In this document: positions 1 to 8,656 of the stretch, in pieces
Position numbering within the stretch: the stretch's first letter is position 1
Layout of the letters: every line of letters begins with the position of its first letter
Source: UBA12191 sp964422295
GTDB lineage: Bacteria > Planctomycetota > UBA8108 > UBA1146
Length of the DNA stretch: 64,000 nt
Direction: 5' to 3'
NCBI GenBank assembly: GCA_964422295.1
Contig: CAYRAM010000015.1
Location: 1 to 64,000 of the forward strand
Notes under the pieces: model-generated
The model's input: only the letters and a program-made list of their open reading frames with translations
Told to the model about the DNA's origin: nothing
The model's database searches: none
Made by a program: the position numbers and the translations under genes

Positions 1-42
1 AAAAACCCCTTCAGGCGAGAGGCCTGAAGGGGTTTTCTTTTT
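1..42. terminator. Bidirectional intrinsic terminator
   Basis: A 15-bp perfect stem (2-16 pairs with 22-36) encloses a 5-nt loop. It is followed on the plus strand by a T run (38-42) and preceded by five A residues, which give a U run on the minus strand. It can therefore end the minus-strand PilZ gene at 66 and a plus-strand gene arriving from outside the window. Confidence 0.85.
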
Positions 43-65
43 GGATCAGTGGGGCTGTTTCCGAC

Positions 66-473
66 TTAGGAGCGGCGCACCTGGGAGCGGATCAGGTACT
101 TCATGACCTGGTCCTGGTCCTCTTTGGTGATGTCGATGAAGCGCAGGCCCATGCTGCAGCGCTCCTTGTTCTCGGCGATCTCCTCGATCCATGCGACCTG
201 GCAGAGGCCCTTGATCGCGGTGTCGAGGGATGGGATCAGCATGTTGACGCCGATGTGGATCTTTCCCATCAAAAGGGCAGGGATCCAATTGAAACTGGGG
301 ATCTTGCCGTAGAGAAGGAGACCGTCGCCACCCATACGTGCGGTGATACCCTCGAAGACAGTCTCTTCGGGGATGTCGATTTCTTTGGACATGAATTTGT
401 AACGCACCGGAAACTCGGCGTGCAAACGGACAAATTCTTTTCTCGTAGTAAAACTTTCGGTCATCGTGTTCAA
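66..473 (-). CDS. PilZ domain protein (putative c-di-GMP binding)
   Basis: This small cytoplasmic protein of 135 residues resembles a single PilZ domain, the c-di-GMP receptor fold. An Arg-rich N-terminal segment (RLHAEFPVRY) matches the RxxxR area. The central GITARMGGDGLLL stands where the D/NxSxxG motif lies, but the Ser/Gly pattern is degenerate, so nucleotide binding is not assured. The end (SMGLRFIDITKEDQDQVMKYL) is typical of PilZ domains. The start is TTG at 473, with AGGAGG five bases upstream; an ATG three codons later has poor spacing. It stands alone and is followed by the terminator at 1-42. The family call rests on motif recognition. Confidence 0.6.
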   Translation of the reverse strand: MNTMTESFTTRKEFVRLHAEFPVRYKFMSKEIDIPEETVFEGITARMGGDGLLLYGKIPSFNWIPALLMGKIHIGVNMLIPSLDTAIKGLCQVAWIEEIAENKERCSMGLRFIDITKEDQDQVMKYLIRSQVRRS

Positions 474-618
474 AGGGACCTCCTGGGATCTCAGAACAGG
501 CGGGCTCTGCGGGCGCTGCTCGGGAACAGCGCGCGATGATGCGATACCGCTCCATTAGGAGATTATGATGGGGACGGGGAATCGGCCAATTGCCGGGGAT
601 CGGTTTGCTGTGGCCGAT

Positions 619-2544
619 TCAGTCTGTCGGGGTCTCTGCGGAGTCCCCTTCGGTCGCCGGCTCCTGGGCCGCTTCTTCCTCTTTCTCTGGCTCGGCTCTG
701 CCCCACCACGCTGCCCGGCGCTGAGACACCTCTTCCGTGGCTTCCTCGTCGATTTTGAGGTTCCACAGATCCTCAGGTTCCTTGGCGAACTCGACTTCGA
801 GGGTTTCGATACGACCGCGACGGGAGATGGTCAAAGTGGCGCTGGAACCCGGCAAATACTGCCGACGGATGTTGGACCATGATCCGGCGGATGCGCGATA
901 GGCATCGAGGGCGATGATCTCATCGCCGACGTTGAGCCCGGCTTCGTATACGGGGGTGCCGCGACGCACCTCACCGACGACCCAGCGTCCGGAGCTGTCG
1001 CGGGCATCGACACCGAGCCAGCCGCGCTCAGGTTCGTCTTCTTCCGAGTCATCATCTTTTTCGGGGATATCAAAGCGTAAGCCGAAGGTGCGCAGGACGA
1101 CGCTGTAATCGAGATCGTCGGTGCCATCGATGTAGCGGGCGAAGAAATCGTCGAGGGGCTTGCCCGCCACTTCTTCAAAGACCTCTCGCAATTGCTCGGG
1201 GGTGTAGCCGACGCTTCCTGAGTAACGCTCAAAAGCGAGGCGCATCGCATCGTCGAGGCTGCGTTGATGATCGCTGGCCTCGCGGATGGTGCCATCGAGG
1301 AGCCAGGCGACCAGGGCCCCTTTGGTGTAGTAGGAGATCTGGCTGTTGATCGAGTTTTCATCGCGCTGGTAGTAGCGGATCCACGCATCGGTACTGGCCT
1401 CGGAGAGGGGCCGCACCTGCCGTCCCGGCGAGTTGCGAATCCCCTCGATCTGATCGGAGAGACGTTTGAGGTATTGGTCACTCTTCATGAGCCCTGCGCG
1501 GGCGACGATCAGATCGTCGTAGTAACTGGTGAAGCCTTCCACCATCCACAGATCCGGAGTCAGCACTTCTTGTTCGTAATCGAAGGGGCCGAGGGCGATG
1601 GGGCGCAGGCGCTTGCCATTCCATGCATGGAACAGCTCATGGCTGACGAGCCCGTACCAACCGCGGCGGCGATCTTCATCATTCCAACTCCAGCGGCTGG
1701 TGAGCATCAGGGTGCAATCCTTGTGCTCGAGTCCGCCCCCCGATTCGGCGATGACATTCATGAATTGGTAGCGGGAATAGGGGATCTGCCCCCAGAAGGC
1801 GGCCATCTCTTTCGTCAGGGTTTCGATGGCTTCGCGGCTGCCATCCATGTCCCACGTGGAGGTGTCACCCAAGTGAATCAGGTCGTGGGGAACCTCTTCG
1901 ACGACGAAGGGGAGCACCTCCGGCTGACCGATGAGGATGGGAGAGTCACAGAGGGTATCGACATCGGCGGCGCGCCAACTGTTGCCGTTGCGGGGGAGGG
2001 TGCAGATAGCGCTGGCAGGGTCGATGTCGACGAAGGCGAAGTCAAAGGGGCCGTCGGTTCCACGGGGGAGCAGGAAGGTGGCGGCGCCATTGAGAAAGCC
2101 TCCGTCCTTCTCGACGAAGTTGGTGCGCACCGTCATCAGGCGGCAGTAGAGGGAGTAACGGATTCGAACGGTGCCTCCCGGGCCTGCGGGGATGGTCCAG
2201 CAGTTTTTTTGCACCTTGGTGATGGGGATTTCTGCCCCGGATGCATCCATCGCCGAGAGGGTTTCGATGTGGCGGGCGTAGTCGCGGATCTTGTAGGAGC
2301 CGGGGGTCCACACCGGCATCCACACTTCGAGATCCTCGGCAGGATTGCGCGCACAGATCATTTCGACATGGATGCGATGACGGGAGATATCTTTCAGATC
2401 GATCAGGTAATAGGCCGCAGGAGCAGTGGCATGGGAATGAGTGGGTGTATCTGGCGCAAGTGAAGCAGGTGAAGCCAGTGTAGCCGAGAGGATTCCCGCA
2501 AAGAGATTCGCCAGCAGAGACAGACCGATCGCCCCACCCATCAA
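619..2544 (-). CDS. M61 family glycyl aminopeptidase-like metallopeptidase with PDZ domain
   Basis: The protein has 641 residues. A hydrophobic N-terminal signal sequence (about residues 1-25) points to export. The N-terminal beta domain is followed by the gluzincin catalytic helix HELFHAWN at residues 302-309, where two His are zinc ligands and Glu is the base. A C-terminal PDZ domain (about 505-600, GWLGV...AGLNVGDEI) probably binds peptide ends. This order is characteristic of the M61 family, which trims peptides with small N-terminal residues. The tail is rich in Glu and Ala. The start is TTG at 2544 (ATG at 2541 is possible), overlapping the proS stop as TTGA, so it is probably co-transcribed with proS. 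The substrate is unknown. Confidence 0.88.
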   Translation of the reverse strand: MMGGAIGLSLLANLFAGILSATLASPASLAPDTPTHSHATAPAAYYLIDLKDISRHRIHVEMICARNPAEDLEVWMPVWTPGSYKIRDYARHIETLSAMDASGAEIPITKVQKNCWTIPAGPGGTVRIRYSLYCRLMTVRTNFVEKDGGFLNGAATFLLPRGTDGPFDFAFVDIDPASAICTLPRNGNSWRAADVDTLCDSPILIGQPEVLPFVVEEVPHDLIHLGDTSTWDMDGSREAIETLTKEMAAFWGQIPYSRYQFMNVIAESGGGLEHKDCTLMLTSRWSWNDEDRRRGWYGLVSHELFHAWNGKRLRPIALGPFDYEQEVLTPDLWMVEGFTSYYDDLIVARAGLMKSDQYLKRLSDQIEGIRNSPGRQVRPLSEASTDAWIRYYQRDENSINSQISYYTKGALVAWLLDGTIREASDHQRSLDDAMRLAFERYSGSVGYTPEQLREVFEEVAGKPLDDFFARYIDGTDDLDYSVVLRTFGLRFDIPEKDDDSEEDEPERGWLGVDARDSSGRWVVGEVRRGTPVYEAGLNVGDEIIALDAYRASAGSWSNIRRQYLPGSSATLTISRRGRIETLEVEFAKEPEDLWNLKIDEEATEEVSQRRAAWWGRAEPEKEEEAAQEPATEGDSAETPTD

Positions 2545-3971
2545 TACGCCTTCGAGATGATGACCCGGCGGGCACTCGGCTCACCGGTGACCATACATTG
2601 GCCCGCTTCGTCGGGAGCATCGAAGGGGATATTGCGGATCGTCGCCTTCGTCTCCTGCTGAATTTTTTCTTCCGTCTCGGTGGTGCCATCCCAGTGACAG
2701 AGAAAGAAACCACCTTCGCCGACGCGCTCCTTGAACTCGTCGTAGCTGTCGACTGAGTAGGTGCGATCTTCACGGCGCTGGAGAGCTTTCTGGAAGAGAC
2801 CCTCCTGTGCTTCGTCGAGGACACTCATCACCTCGGTGGCGACCGCTTCCAGAGGCAGGGTCTTCTTTTCGCCGTTGTGGCGGAAAGCGAGGACCACTTC
2901 GCCCTTTTCCAGATCCCGGGGGCCGACTTCGATGCGCACCGGTACGCCCTTCAGCTCCCACTCGTTGAACTTGTAGCCGGGGCGGAACTGGTCACGGTCA
3001 TCGAGGTGGGTGCGGGCACCGGCTGCTTTCAAATGCGCCTCCATCTTGGAGCACGCTTCGAGGACGGTGGCCATCTGTTCTTCGCCACGGTAGATCGGCA
3101 CGATCACCGTTTGGATCGGAGCCAGTCGCGGCGGCAGAACCAAACCCTGGTCATCGCCGTGGGCCATGACGAGGGCGCCGACGAGGCGAGTCGACACACC
3201 CCAGGAGGTGGCCCACACGTATTCCTCCTTGCCTTCGGCGCTTTGGTATTTGACATCGAATGCTTTGGCAAAGTTTTGACCGAGGTCGTGACTGGTTCCG
3301 GCCTGGAGCGCCTTGCCATCCCCCATCATCGCTTCGATGGAGTAGGTCTTGACGGCACCGGCAAACTTCTCGCGTTCTGTCTTCTCACCCTGGATCACCG
3401 GCATCGCCATGTAGTCCTCGGCGAAGCGGGCGTAGACCTCAAGCATGCGCAGGGTTTCTTCATGGGATTCCTCTTGGGTGGCGTGGGCGGTGTGACCCTC
3501 CTGCCACAGGAACTCCGTCGTCCGCAGGAACAGACGCGGACGCATCTCCCAACGCATGACGTTGGCCCACTGGTTGATCAGTAATGGCAGATCTCGATAG
3601 GACTGGATCCAGTTGCGGTAGGTATCCCAGATGATGGTCTCAGAAGTGGGGCGTATGACGTACGGCTCCTCCAGTTCTTTGCCGCCGGCGTGGGTGACCA
3701 CCGCCAGTTCCGGGGAGAAACCTTCGACGTGTTCCGCCTCCTTCTTCAGGAAACTTTCGGGGATCAGCACCGGAAAGTAGGCGTTGACGTGGCCGGTATC
3801 CTTGAACATGCCATCGAGAACCGACTGCATCTGTTCCCAGATGCCGTAGCCGTAGGGCTTGATGATCATCGATCCACGCACCGGTGCATTTTCGGCGAGC
3901 TCGGCGCGCTGGATCACCTCTTGGTACCAGCGGGGGTAATCATCCGATTGTGGGGTCAGTTTTTCAGCCAT
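2541..3971 (-). CDS. proS: Prolyl-tRNA synthetase, archaeal/eukaryotic-type
   Basis: This class II synthetase charges tRNA-Pro with proline in the cytoplasm. At 476 residues it has the short ProS type 3 architecture, without the bacterial editing insertion. Class II motif 2 is visible in the block around WANVMRWEMRPR and FLRTTEFLWQEGHTAHAT. Motif 3 is at GVSTRLVGALVMAHGDD. The anticodon-binding domain and C-terminal zinc-type domain follow, and the protein ends in ...SKAY with the terminal Tyr usual for this type. ATG at 3971 has a GGGAGG-like SD. A plausible promoter lies at 4002-4030. It leads a two-gene operon with the M61 peptidase. Confidence 0.95.
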   Translation of the reverse strand: MAEKLTPQSDDYPRWYQEVIQRAELAENAPVRGSMIIKPYGYGIWEQMQSVLDGMFKDTGHVNAYFPVLIPESFLKKEAEHVEGFSPELAVVTHAGGKELEEPYVIRPTSETIIWDTYRNWIQSYRDLPLLINQWANVMRWEMRPRLFLRTTEFLWQEGHTAHATQEESHEETLRMLEVYARFAEDYMAMPVIQGEKTEREKFAGAVKTYSIEAMMGDGKALQAGTSHDLGQNFAKAFDVKYQSAEGKEEYVWATSWGVSTRLVGALVMAHGDDQGLVLPPRLAPIQTVIVPIYRGEEQMATVLEACSKMEAHLKAAGARTHLDDRDQFRPGYKFNEWELKGVPVRIEVGPRDLEKGEVVLAFRHNGEKKTLPLEAVATEVMSVLDEAQEGLFQKALQRREDRTYSVDSYDEFKERVGEGGFFLCHWDGTTETEEKIQQETKATIRNIPFDAPDEAGQCMVTGEPSARRVIISKAY

Positions 3972-4001
3972 GGGGCCCTCCCGTTGGATCGTTGAAGGGT
4001 G

Positions 4002-4030
4002 AGATTAGCCCATGACACACGGATCGGCAA
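4002..4030 (-). promoter_or_regulatory. Putative sigma70-type promoter for proS operon
   Basis: Read on the minus strand, TTGCCG (4025-4030) and TAATCT (4002-4007) are separated by exactly 17 bases and lie about 30 bases before the proS start. The -35 match is good but the -10 match is weak, so this is a candidate only. Confidence 0.35.
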
Positions 4031-4097
4031 CGTGAGCCGCTTCCAAGGAAGCCCATCCTGGTTCAGAATCGGGGCTACACCGCAGAAGGGAGCGCCG

Positions 4098-5279
4098 ATG
4101 GCGACGATTCGCGAAATGGATGTGGAGAAGCTCAAGGACCAGGTCATCGATGAGGTGATCGCTCTGCAGAGGGATATTCACCAGCACCCGGAGATCGGCT
4201 TCGACACGGTACGCACCGCGGCCCTGGTGGCGGAACAACTGCGGGCGGCGGGGATCGACACCCGTGAGCAGATCGGCAAAACCGGTGTGGTGGGGGATAT
4301 CGATGTCCCCGGAGCCACCCGGCGCATCGCCTTCCGTGCCGATATGGATGCCCTGCCGATGGATGAAGAGGCGGATCTTCCCCACAAGAGCAAGATTCCC
4401 GGAGCAGCGCATATGTGCGGGCACGATGCCCACACCTCGATGCTGGTCGGCGCAGCGAAAGCACTGGCGAGTATTCGCGACCATTTGCCTTGTTCGGTGC
4501 GCTTTATCTTTCAACCCAATGAAGAGGCATTGCCCGGGGGGGCTCCGGCGATGATCGCCGATGGTTGCCTCGAAGGGGTTGATCGCATCTTCGGAATGCA
4601 TGTTTGGCCCTCCTTTGATACCGGCAAGATCGGTGTCGTCGAAGGTCCGACGATGGCACAGCCCGATACCTTCACCATGGAGATCACCGGTGTCGGTGGA
4701 CACGCAGCGGCCCCGGATCACTGCAGTGATCCCATCGTTGCCGCCAGCCAAATCATCACCAACGCCCAGCAGATCGTTTCACGCAACACCGATCCGATGA
4801 AATCGTGCGTCGTCAGCTTTACCCAATTTCATGGGGGCAGTGCCGACAATGTGATTCCTGAAAAGGTGGAGCTCACCGGTACCATTCGCACCTTTGAGAA
4901 AGAGGTCGGCGATATGGCTCGCCGGCGTTTGCGAGAGATCGCCGAAGCGGTTGCCAAAGCCCATGACTGCAACGCCCAGGTCGAGATCATCGAAGGCTAT
5001 CCGGTGACCTACAATCATCCGGATGCGTGTCGCGAGGTGGAGAGATCCGTCTCAAAGGAGGTGCCGATGACGGCTGAGGGCACTCCTTGCATGGGCGGGG
5101 AAGATTTTGCCTATTACGGAGAGAAGATCTCAGCGGCGTTCATGTTTCTGGGGAACCGGGATCAGGACAAGGGCATCGTCTATTTCTGCCATCATCCGAA
5201 ATTTCAGGTCGATGATCCGGCGATGGGGATCGGTGTCAGAACCTGGATTGCCCTGGCATTGGGTGCTGATCAGGCATGA
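4098..5279 (+). CDS. M20D family amidohydrolase (N-acyl amino acid / hippurate hydrolase type)
   Basis: This cytoplasmic zinc or manganese amidohydrolase of 393 residues would cleave N-acyl or related amides of amino acids. The M20D pattern is clear: HQHPEIGFDT near the N-terminus, FRADMDALPM (metal-binding Asp), HMCGHDAHTSMLVGAA, FQPNEEALPGG (Glu base and ligand), the dimerisation 'lid' region, and GGEDFAYYGE near the C-terminus. The Cys in HMCGHDAH is the usual M20D metal ligand. The open frame reaches back to 3999, but ATG at 4098 has a good AGAAGGGAG SD and matches the family start. It diverges from proS. The acyl group cannot be deduced. Confidence 0.9.
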   Translation: MATIREMDVEKLKDQVIDEVIALQRDIHQHPEIGFDTVRTAALVAEQLRAAGIDTREQIGKTGVVGDIDVPGATRRIAFRADMDALPMDEEADLPHKSKIPGAAHMCGHDAHTSMLVGAAKALASIRDHLPCSVRFIFQPNEEALPGGAPAMIADGCLEGVDRIFGMHVWPSFDTGKIGVVEGPTMAQPDTFTMEITGVGGHAAAPDHCSDPIVAASQIITNAQQIVSRNTDPMKSCVVSFTQFHGGSADNVIPEKVELTGTIRTFEKEVGDMARRRLREIAEAVAKAHDCNAQVEIIEGYPVTYNHPDACREVERSVSKEVPMTAEGTPCMGGEDFAYYGEKISAAFMFLGNRDQDKGIVYFCHHPKFQVDDPAMGIGVRTWIALALGADQA

Positions 5280-5389
5280 ATTTCCGGGCCTGATGGGGGA
5301 TTTTGAAGAAGTCCTCAATCTGAGCCGGGCGGCGACCGATCACTTTTTCATGCCCGCCGATTCCATGGGGGAATCAAAGGGCCGAAAAG

Positions 5390-5656
5390 GTGCGCCCGTT
5401 GTTCTCCGTCGATGAACTGGTCCAAACACTGCGATTGCAGGCGATGATCCGTGGTTACCGCTTTGTCACCCGAGCCTGGATCACGGTCGGGCGTGATACT
5501 GCCTGCCCCGTCGATCAATTACGTCTGGCTCTCGAGGGTCATCTCTCCGGAGAACTCTTCGAGAACTGCCAGATTTCCATCGAGGAGCGAGACGGGGCAG
5601 AGATCAGGGTAGATCGCATGGAAGGCATCCTGGTCCTTCCCAAGTGCTCCAACTGA
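5390..5656 (+). CDS. HypA-like small protein lacking the zinc finger
   Basis: The 88-residue protein resembles the nickel-binding half of the hydrogenase/urease maturation factor HypA. It shows a first helix (FSVDELVQTLRLQA), a strand with VTRAWITVGRD in the place of HypA's RVxxVxxxVG, then LRLALEGHLSGELFENCQISIEE and a final EIRVDRMEGILV like the HypA C-terminal strand. It lacks the N-terminal Met-His-Glu nickel motif and the CxxC...CxxC zinc loop. It is therefore probably not a working HypA, and no hydrogenase genes are nearby. The start is GTG at 5390 with a weak SD. It lies between an amidohydrolase and ubiD-like gene on the same strand. The fold assignment is tentative. Confidence 0.45.
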   Translation: MRPLFSVDELVQTLRLQAMIRGYRFVTRAWITVGRDTACPVDQLRLALEGHLSGELFENCQISIEERDGAEIRVDRMEGILVLPKCSN

Positions 5657-5759
5657 ACCCCTTCCACGAATGGAGCGCAGCTCTTCCTGAAGGACTGGAC
5701 ACCTTTCCCTTCCCGGGTCAGCATCCTGGAGTCAGGATCGATGGATCCGGGAGTCCAGC

Positions 5760-7562
5760 ATGCACAAAAACCTGCGCACTTTTCTTGATGAACTTCGCAA
5801 GGCCGGGGAACTGGTCGAAGTGGATGTTCCGGTCGATCCGCGATTGGAAGTGGCGGAGATCCACCGCCGTGTCATCGCTGCCGGGGGCCCCGCTCTGCTC
5901 TTTCGCAATCCCCAAGGGGCACGCTTTCCACTGGTGATGAATCTGTTCGGCAGTTCTCGCCGCGTCGACATCGGATTTGGTCGTCACGGCGAGAACTTCC
6001 TCAAGAAATTGGTTCACACCGTGGAGACGATCGTGCCTCCAACCTTTCAAAAGGTCTGGCAGTCGCGGGCTCTGGCGGGGGCACTCTTCAAGGTCGGAAT
6101 GCGTCGGCGCAGCTATGGCCCGGTGATGGAAGTGCGCAATCGATCGGCGAATCTCGACGATCTTCCCATCATCACCAGTTGGCCCGAAGACGGGGGCCCC
6201 TTCATCACATTGCCGCTGGTCTACACCCAACACCCGGAGGATGGCCGTCACAATTTGGGGATCTATCGCATGCAGGCCCATGACTCTGAGCACCTCGGCT
6301 TGCACTTTCAAATCCACAAAGGGAGTGGCTATCACCTGATGGAAGCGGAACGCCTCGATAAACCGTTTCCGGTGACCTGCTTTCTTGGTGGACCACCGGC
6401 GATGATCGCCAGTGCCATCGCGCCACTGCCAGAGAATGTGCCGGAACTGCTGCTCGCCTCCCTGCTGCAAAACGCCCCCTTGAAACTGGCACAGGCGGGG
6501 GATCTGCAGCATCCCTTCGTCGCCGAGTGTGAGTTTGCCATTCACGGGTACGCCTTGCCGAAGGAAAGGTGGCCGGAAGGCCCTTTCGGTGATCACTACG
6601 GCTACTATTCCCTGAAGCATGACTACCCGGTGATGAAGATTCGCGAGATCGCCCATCGCAGGGACGCCATCTACCCGGCGACGGTGGTCGGCAAACCGCG
6701 GCAGGAGGATTTTTTCCTCGGCGATTTTCTGCAGGAGCTGCTTTCGCCACTGTTCCCGTTGGTGATGCCGACGGTCAAGGGTCTTTGGTCCTATGGAGAG
6801 ACCGGTTACCACTCGCTGGCGGGAGCGGTGGTCAAAGATCGCTATCCCAGGGAAGCGATGGTTTCCGCCTTCAGAATCCTTGGAGAAGGCCAACTGTCAC
6901 TGACGAAGTTTTTGTTGATGACGGATGGCGATGTCGATCTGAAAGATTTCACCGGCACCCTCGAACACATATTGGCGCGAACAGACTTTGCCACCGACCT
7001 GCATGTCATCGGGTGTACCAGCATGGATACCCTCGACTACGCCGGTCCCAAGGTGAATGAAGGATCGAAGGGATTCCTGATGGGATTGGGGGATCCGATT
7101 CGAGATCTCCCCGATCGCTTCAGCGGGGAACTCCCCAGCGGATTTGAAAATGCCCGTGTCTTCTGTCGTGGTTGCCTGGTCGTCGATGGACCTGCCTATG
7201 AAAAGGAACCCGGTGCCGCCCGACGATTGGTGGAGGCGAGTGCACTCGATGAGTGGCCACTCGTGGTTTTCGTCGACGATGCGAAGACTGCTACCGCAAC
7301 GGAAGCCCGGTTCCTTTGGTCCACCTTTACCCGCTTTGAGCCGGCGGCGGATATCCACGCCCGCTCCGGGGAGATCCGCCGCAATCACATCGCCTACGGT
7401 GGACCGGTGGCCATCGACTCGCGGATGAAGCCAGGATACCCGGATGAACTCTTCTGTGACGAGGAGACTGCCGCAACCGTCGATCAGCGTTGGAAGGAGT
7501 ACTTCCCCGCTGGCGGAGTCGAGATGGGCGACAGTGCTGCCGGTCATCTCGACGATGGATGA
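5760..7562 (+). CDS. UbiD family decarboxylase (menaquinone-type)
   Basis: This cytoplasmic enzyme of 600 residues belongs to the prenylated-FMN-dependent UbiD family of reversible aromatic and alpha,beta-unsaturated acid decarboxylases. Evidence includes the N-terminal LRTFLDELRKAGELVEV block, LFRNPQGARFPLVMNLFGS, the central GIYRMQ...LHFQIHKGSG region and the EGPFGDHYGYYS segment carrying catalytic acidic residues. The length of about 600 matches the members annotated as menaquinone biosynthesis decarboxylase (MqnL/MqnP-like) in the futalosine pathway, though other mqn genes are not in view. ATG at 5760 has GGGAG six bases upstream. No UbiX partner is adjacent. Confidence 0.88.
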   Translation: MHKNLRTFLDELRKAGELVEVDVPVDPRLEVAEIHRRVIAAGGPALLFRNPQGARFPLVMNLFGSSRRVDIGFGRHGENFLKKLVHTVETIVPPTFQKVWQSRALAGALFKVGMRRRSYGPVMEVRNRSANLDDLPIITSWPEDGGPFITLPLVYTQHPEDGRHNLGIYRMQAHDSEHLGLHFQIHKGSGYHLMEAERLDKPFPVTCFLGGPPAMIASAIAPLPENVPELLLASLLQNAPLKLAQAGDLQHPFVAECEFAIHGYALPKERWPEGPFGDHYGYYSLKHDYPVMKIREIAHRRDAIYPATVVGKPRQEDFFLGDFLQELLSPLFPLVMPTVKGLWSYGETGYHSLAGAVVKDRYPREAMVSAFRILGEGQLSLTKFLLMTDGDVDLKDFTGTLEHILARTDFATDLHVIGCTSMDTLDYAGPKVNEGSKGFLMGLGDPIRDLPDRFSGELPSGFENARVFCRGCLVVDGPAYEKEPGAARRLVEASALDEWPLVVFVDDAKTATATEARFLWSTFTRFEPAADIHARSGEIRRNHIAYGGPVAIDSRMKPGYPDELFCDEETAATVDQRWKEYFPAGGVEMGDSAAGHLDDG

Positions 7563-7617
7563 TCGAGTAACCCAGGTCGAGGGTTTCACCAGGTTCGGGG
7601 TAGGGTATCCTTCCGGC

Positions 7618-8622
7618 GTGATTAATTTTTGCCATCCCTTCCAGCCTCCATGGTGTCCAGAGTCGCGGATTTCGCTGCTGCTCTTGCTAATGCTGTCGAT
7701 TCCTTCCGTGAAGGTGTTGGCCCAGGATCCGCAAGAAGCGGACCCTCCTCCTCCGAGCAATTTGGAAGTGGTCAACGACTTTCATAGCCGTGTCGGCGAT
7801 CGGATTTTTCAAATTAGTGAACGGGTCGATGACTTTTTCGGAGACCGGCGCATGGAAGATGAGCCGGTGGAAACCCGATTGCGGGTTCGATCTCAATTTC
7901 GCCTCTACGAGGGGGGAAGATCGGAGGTCAAATTCAAGATCAGGGCCAATGCGGTACTTCCACGCACGCAGCAACGTCTCGGATTTTTCGTCGAATCCTT
8001 GCGCGAAGATTTTCTCACCGACTTCAGCCAGGTGTTGGGAGATGAGTCATCGGAACAGAGCTCCGACAATCCCCTGGCCGATGACAACGTTTCCGGTCTG
8101 CGGCTCTCCCTCTTCAAAGATGCTCCCGGGAAGTGGACTCTGGACGGAGGAGTCAAAATCTCATCCGATCCTAAAACCCGTGTACGCTTGCGTTGGCAAT
8201 ATGACTGGCAGGCCTTTGAAAAGTGGAACATGAGGGTTGTCCAGGGATTTGAGTATCGGGAAGAGTTGGGCCCTGGATTGAGAACTCAATTGCGCTGGGA
8301 AAGATTGATCTCGGATCGTCTGCTGAGGATCTCTCTCGAAGGGGTTCGCTTCGATGAGGACCCTGCCGAATCTCTCTTTTCCATCGATCATTATCTACCC
8401 TTGAGTGAGGATTCGACGGTGAGAATCACCGCTTCGGAGTTGGGATTCCTCGGATCGGGAGCAGAACTGGATGGATCATCCCTAGAGGTGGCTTGGCGCA
8501 AGAAGGTGCTCTTTGACTGGCTCTTCGCCGAAGTGGCACCGAAAATGTTCTGGTCTGATGATCCTGAAGAGGGGCGCGAGTATTCGACCTTCTTGGCTCT
8601 CGAAGTCGTCTTTGTCAATTGA
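7618..8622 (+). CDS. Probable outer-membrane beta-barrel protein, unknown function
   Basis: The function is not recognised. A hydrophobic segment (ISLLLLLMLSIPSVKVLAQ) ending in an AxA-like site suggests a cleaved signal peptide. The mature part begins with a Pro-rich stretch, then shows many alternating polar/aromatic strands such as RLRWQYDWQAFEKWNMRVV and TQLRWERLISDRLLRISLE, and ends in a hydrophobic strand with ALEVVFVN. This is the look of a beta-barrel of about 300 residues. The open frame extends back into ubiD; GTG at 7618 gives a plausible signal peptide, and ATG at 7555 is the alternative. No SD decides between them. Confidence 0.6.
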   Translation: MINFCHPFQPPWCPESRISLLLLLMLSIPSVKVLAQDPQEADPPPPSNLEVVNDFHSRVGDRIFQISERVDDFFGDRRMEDEPVETRLRVRSQFRLYEGGRSEVKFKIRANAVLPRTQQRLGFFVESLREDFLTDFSQVLGDESSEQSSDNPLADDNVSGLRLSLFKDAPGKWTLDGGVKISSDPKTRVRLRWQYDWQAFEKWNMRVVQGFEYREELGPGLRTQLRWERLISDRLLRISLEGVRFDEDPAESLFSIDHYLPLSEDSTVRITASELGFLGSGAELDGSSLEVAWRKKVLFDWLFAEVAPKMFWSDDPEEGREYSTFLALEVVFVN

Positions 8623-8656
8623 ATGATGGCCCATACGGGGCAGATGGGGATTAGCG

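Noticed and set aside
1264..2463. Long plus-strand open frame of about 400 codons
   Set aside because: It lies fully opposite the M61 peptidase, whose motifs are clear. It has no SD and no family features, so it is an antisense by-product of codon bias.
5718..6893. Long minus-strand open frame of about 390 codons
   Set aside because: It is antisense to the UbiD decarboxylase and shows biased His/Arg/Gln composition with no recognisable motif.
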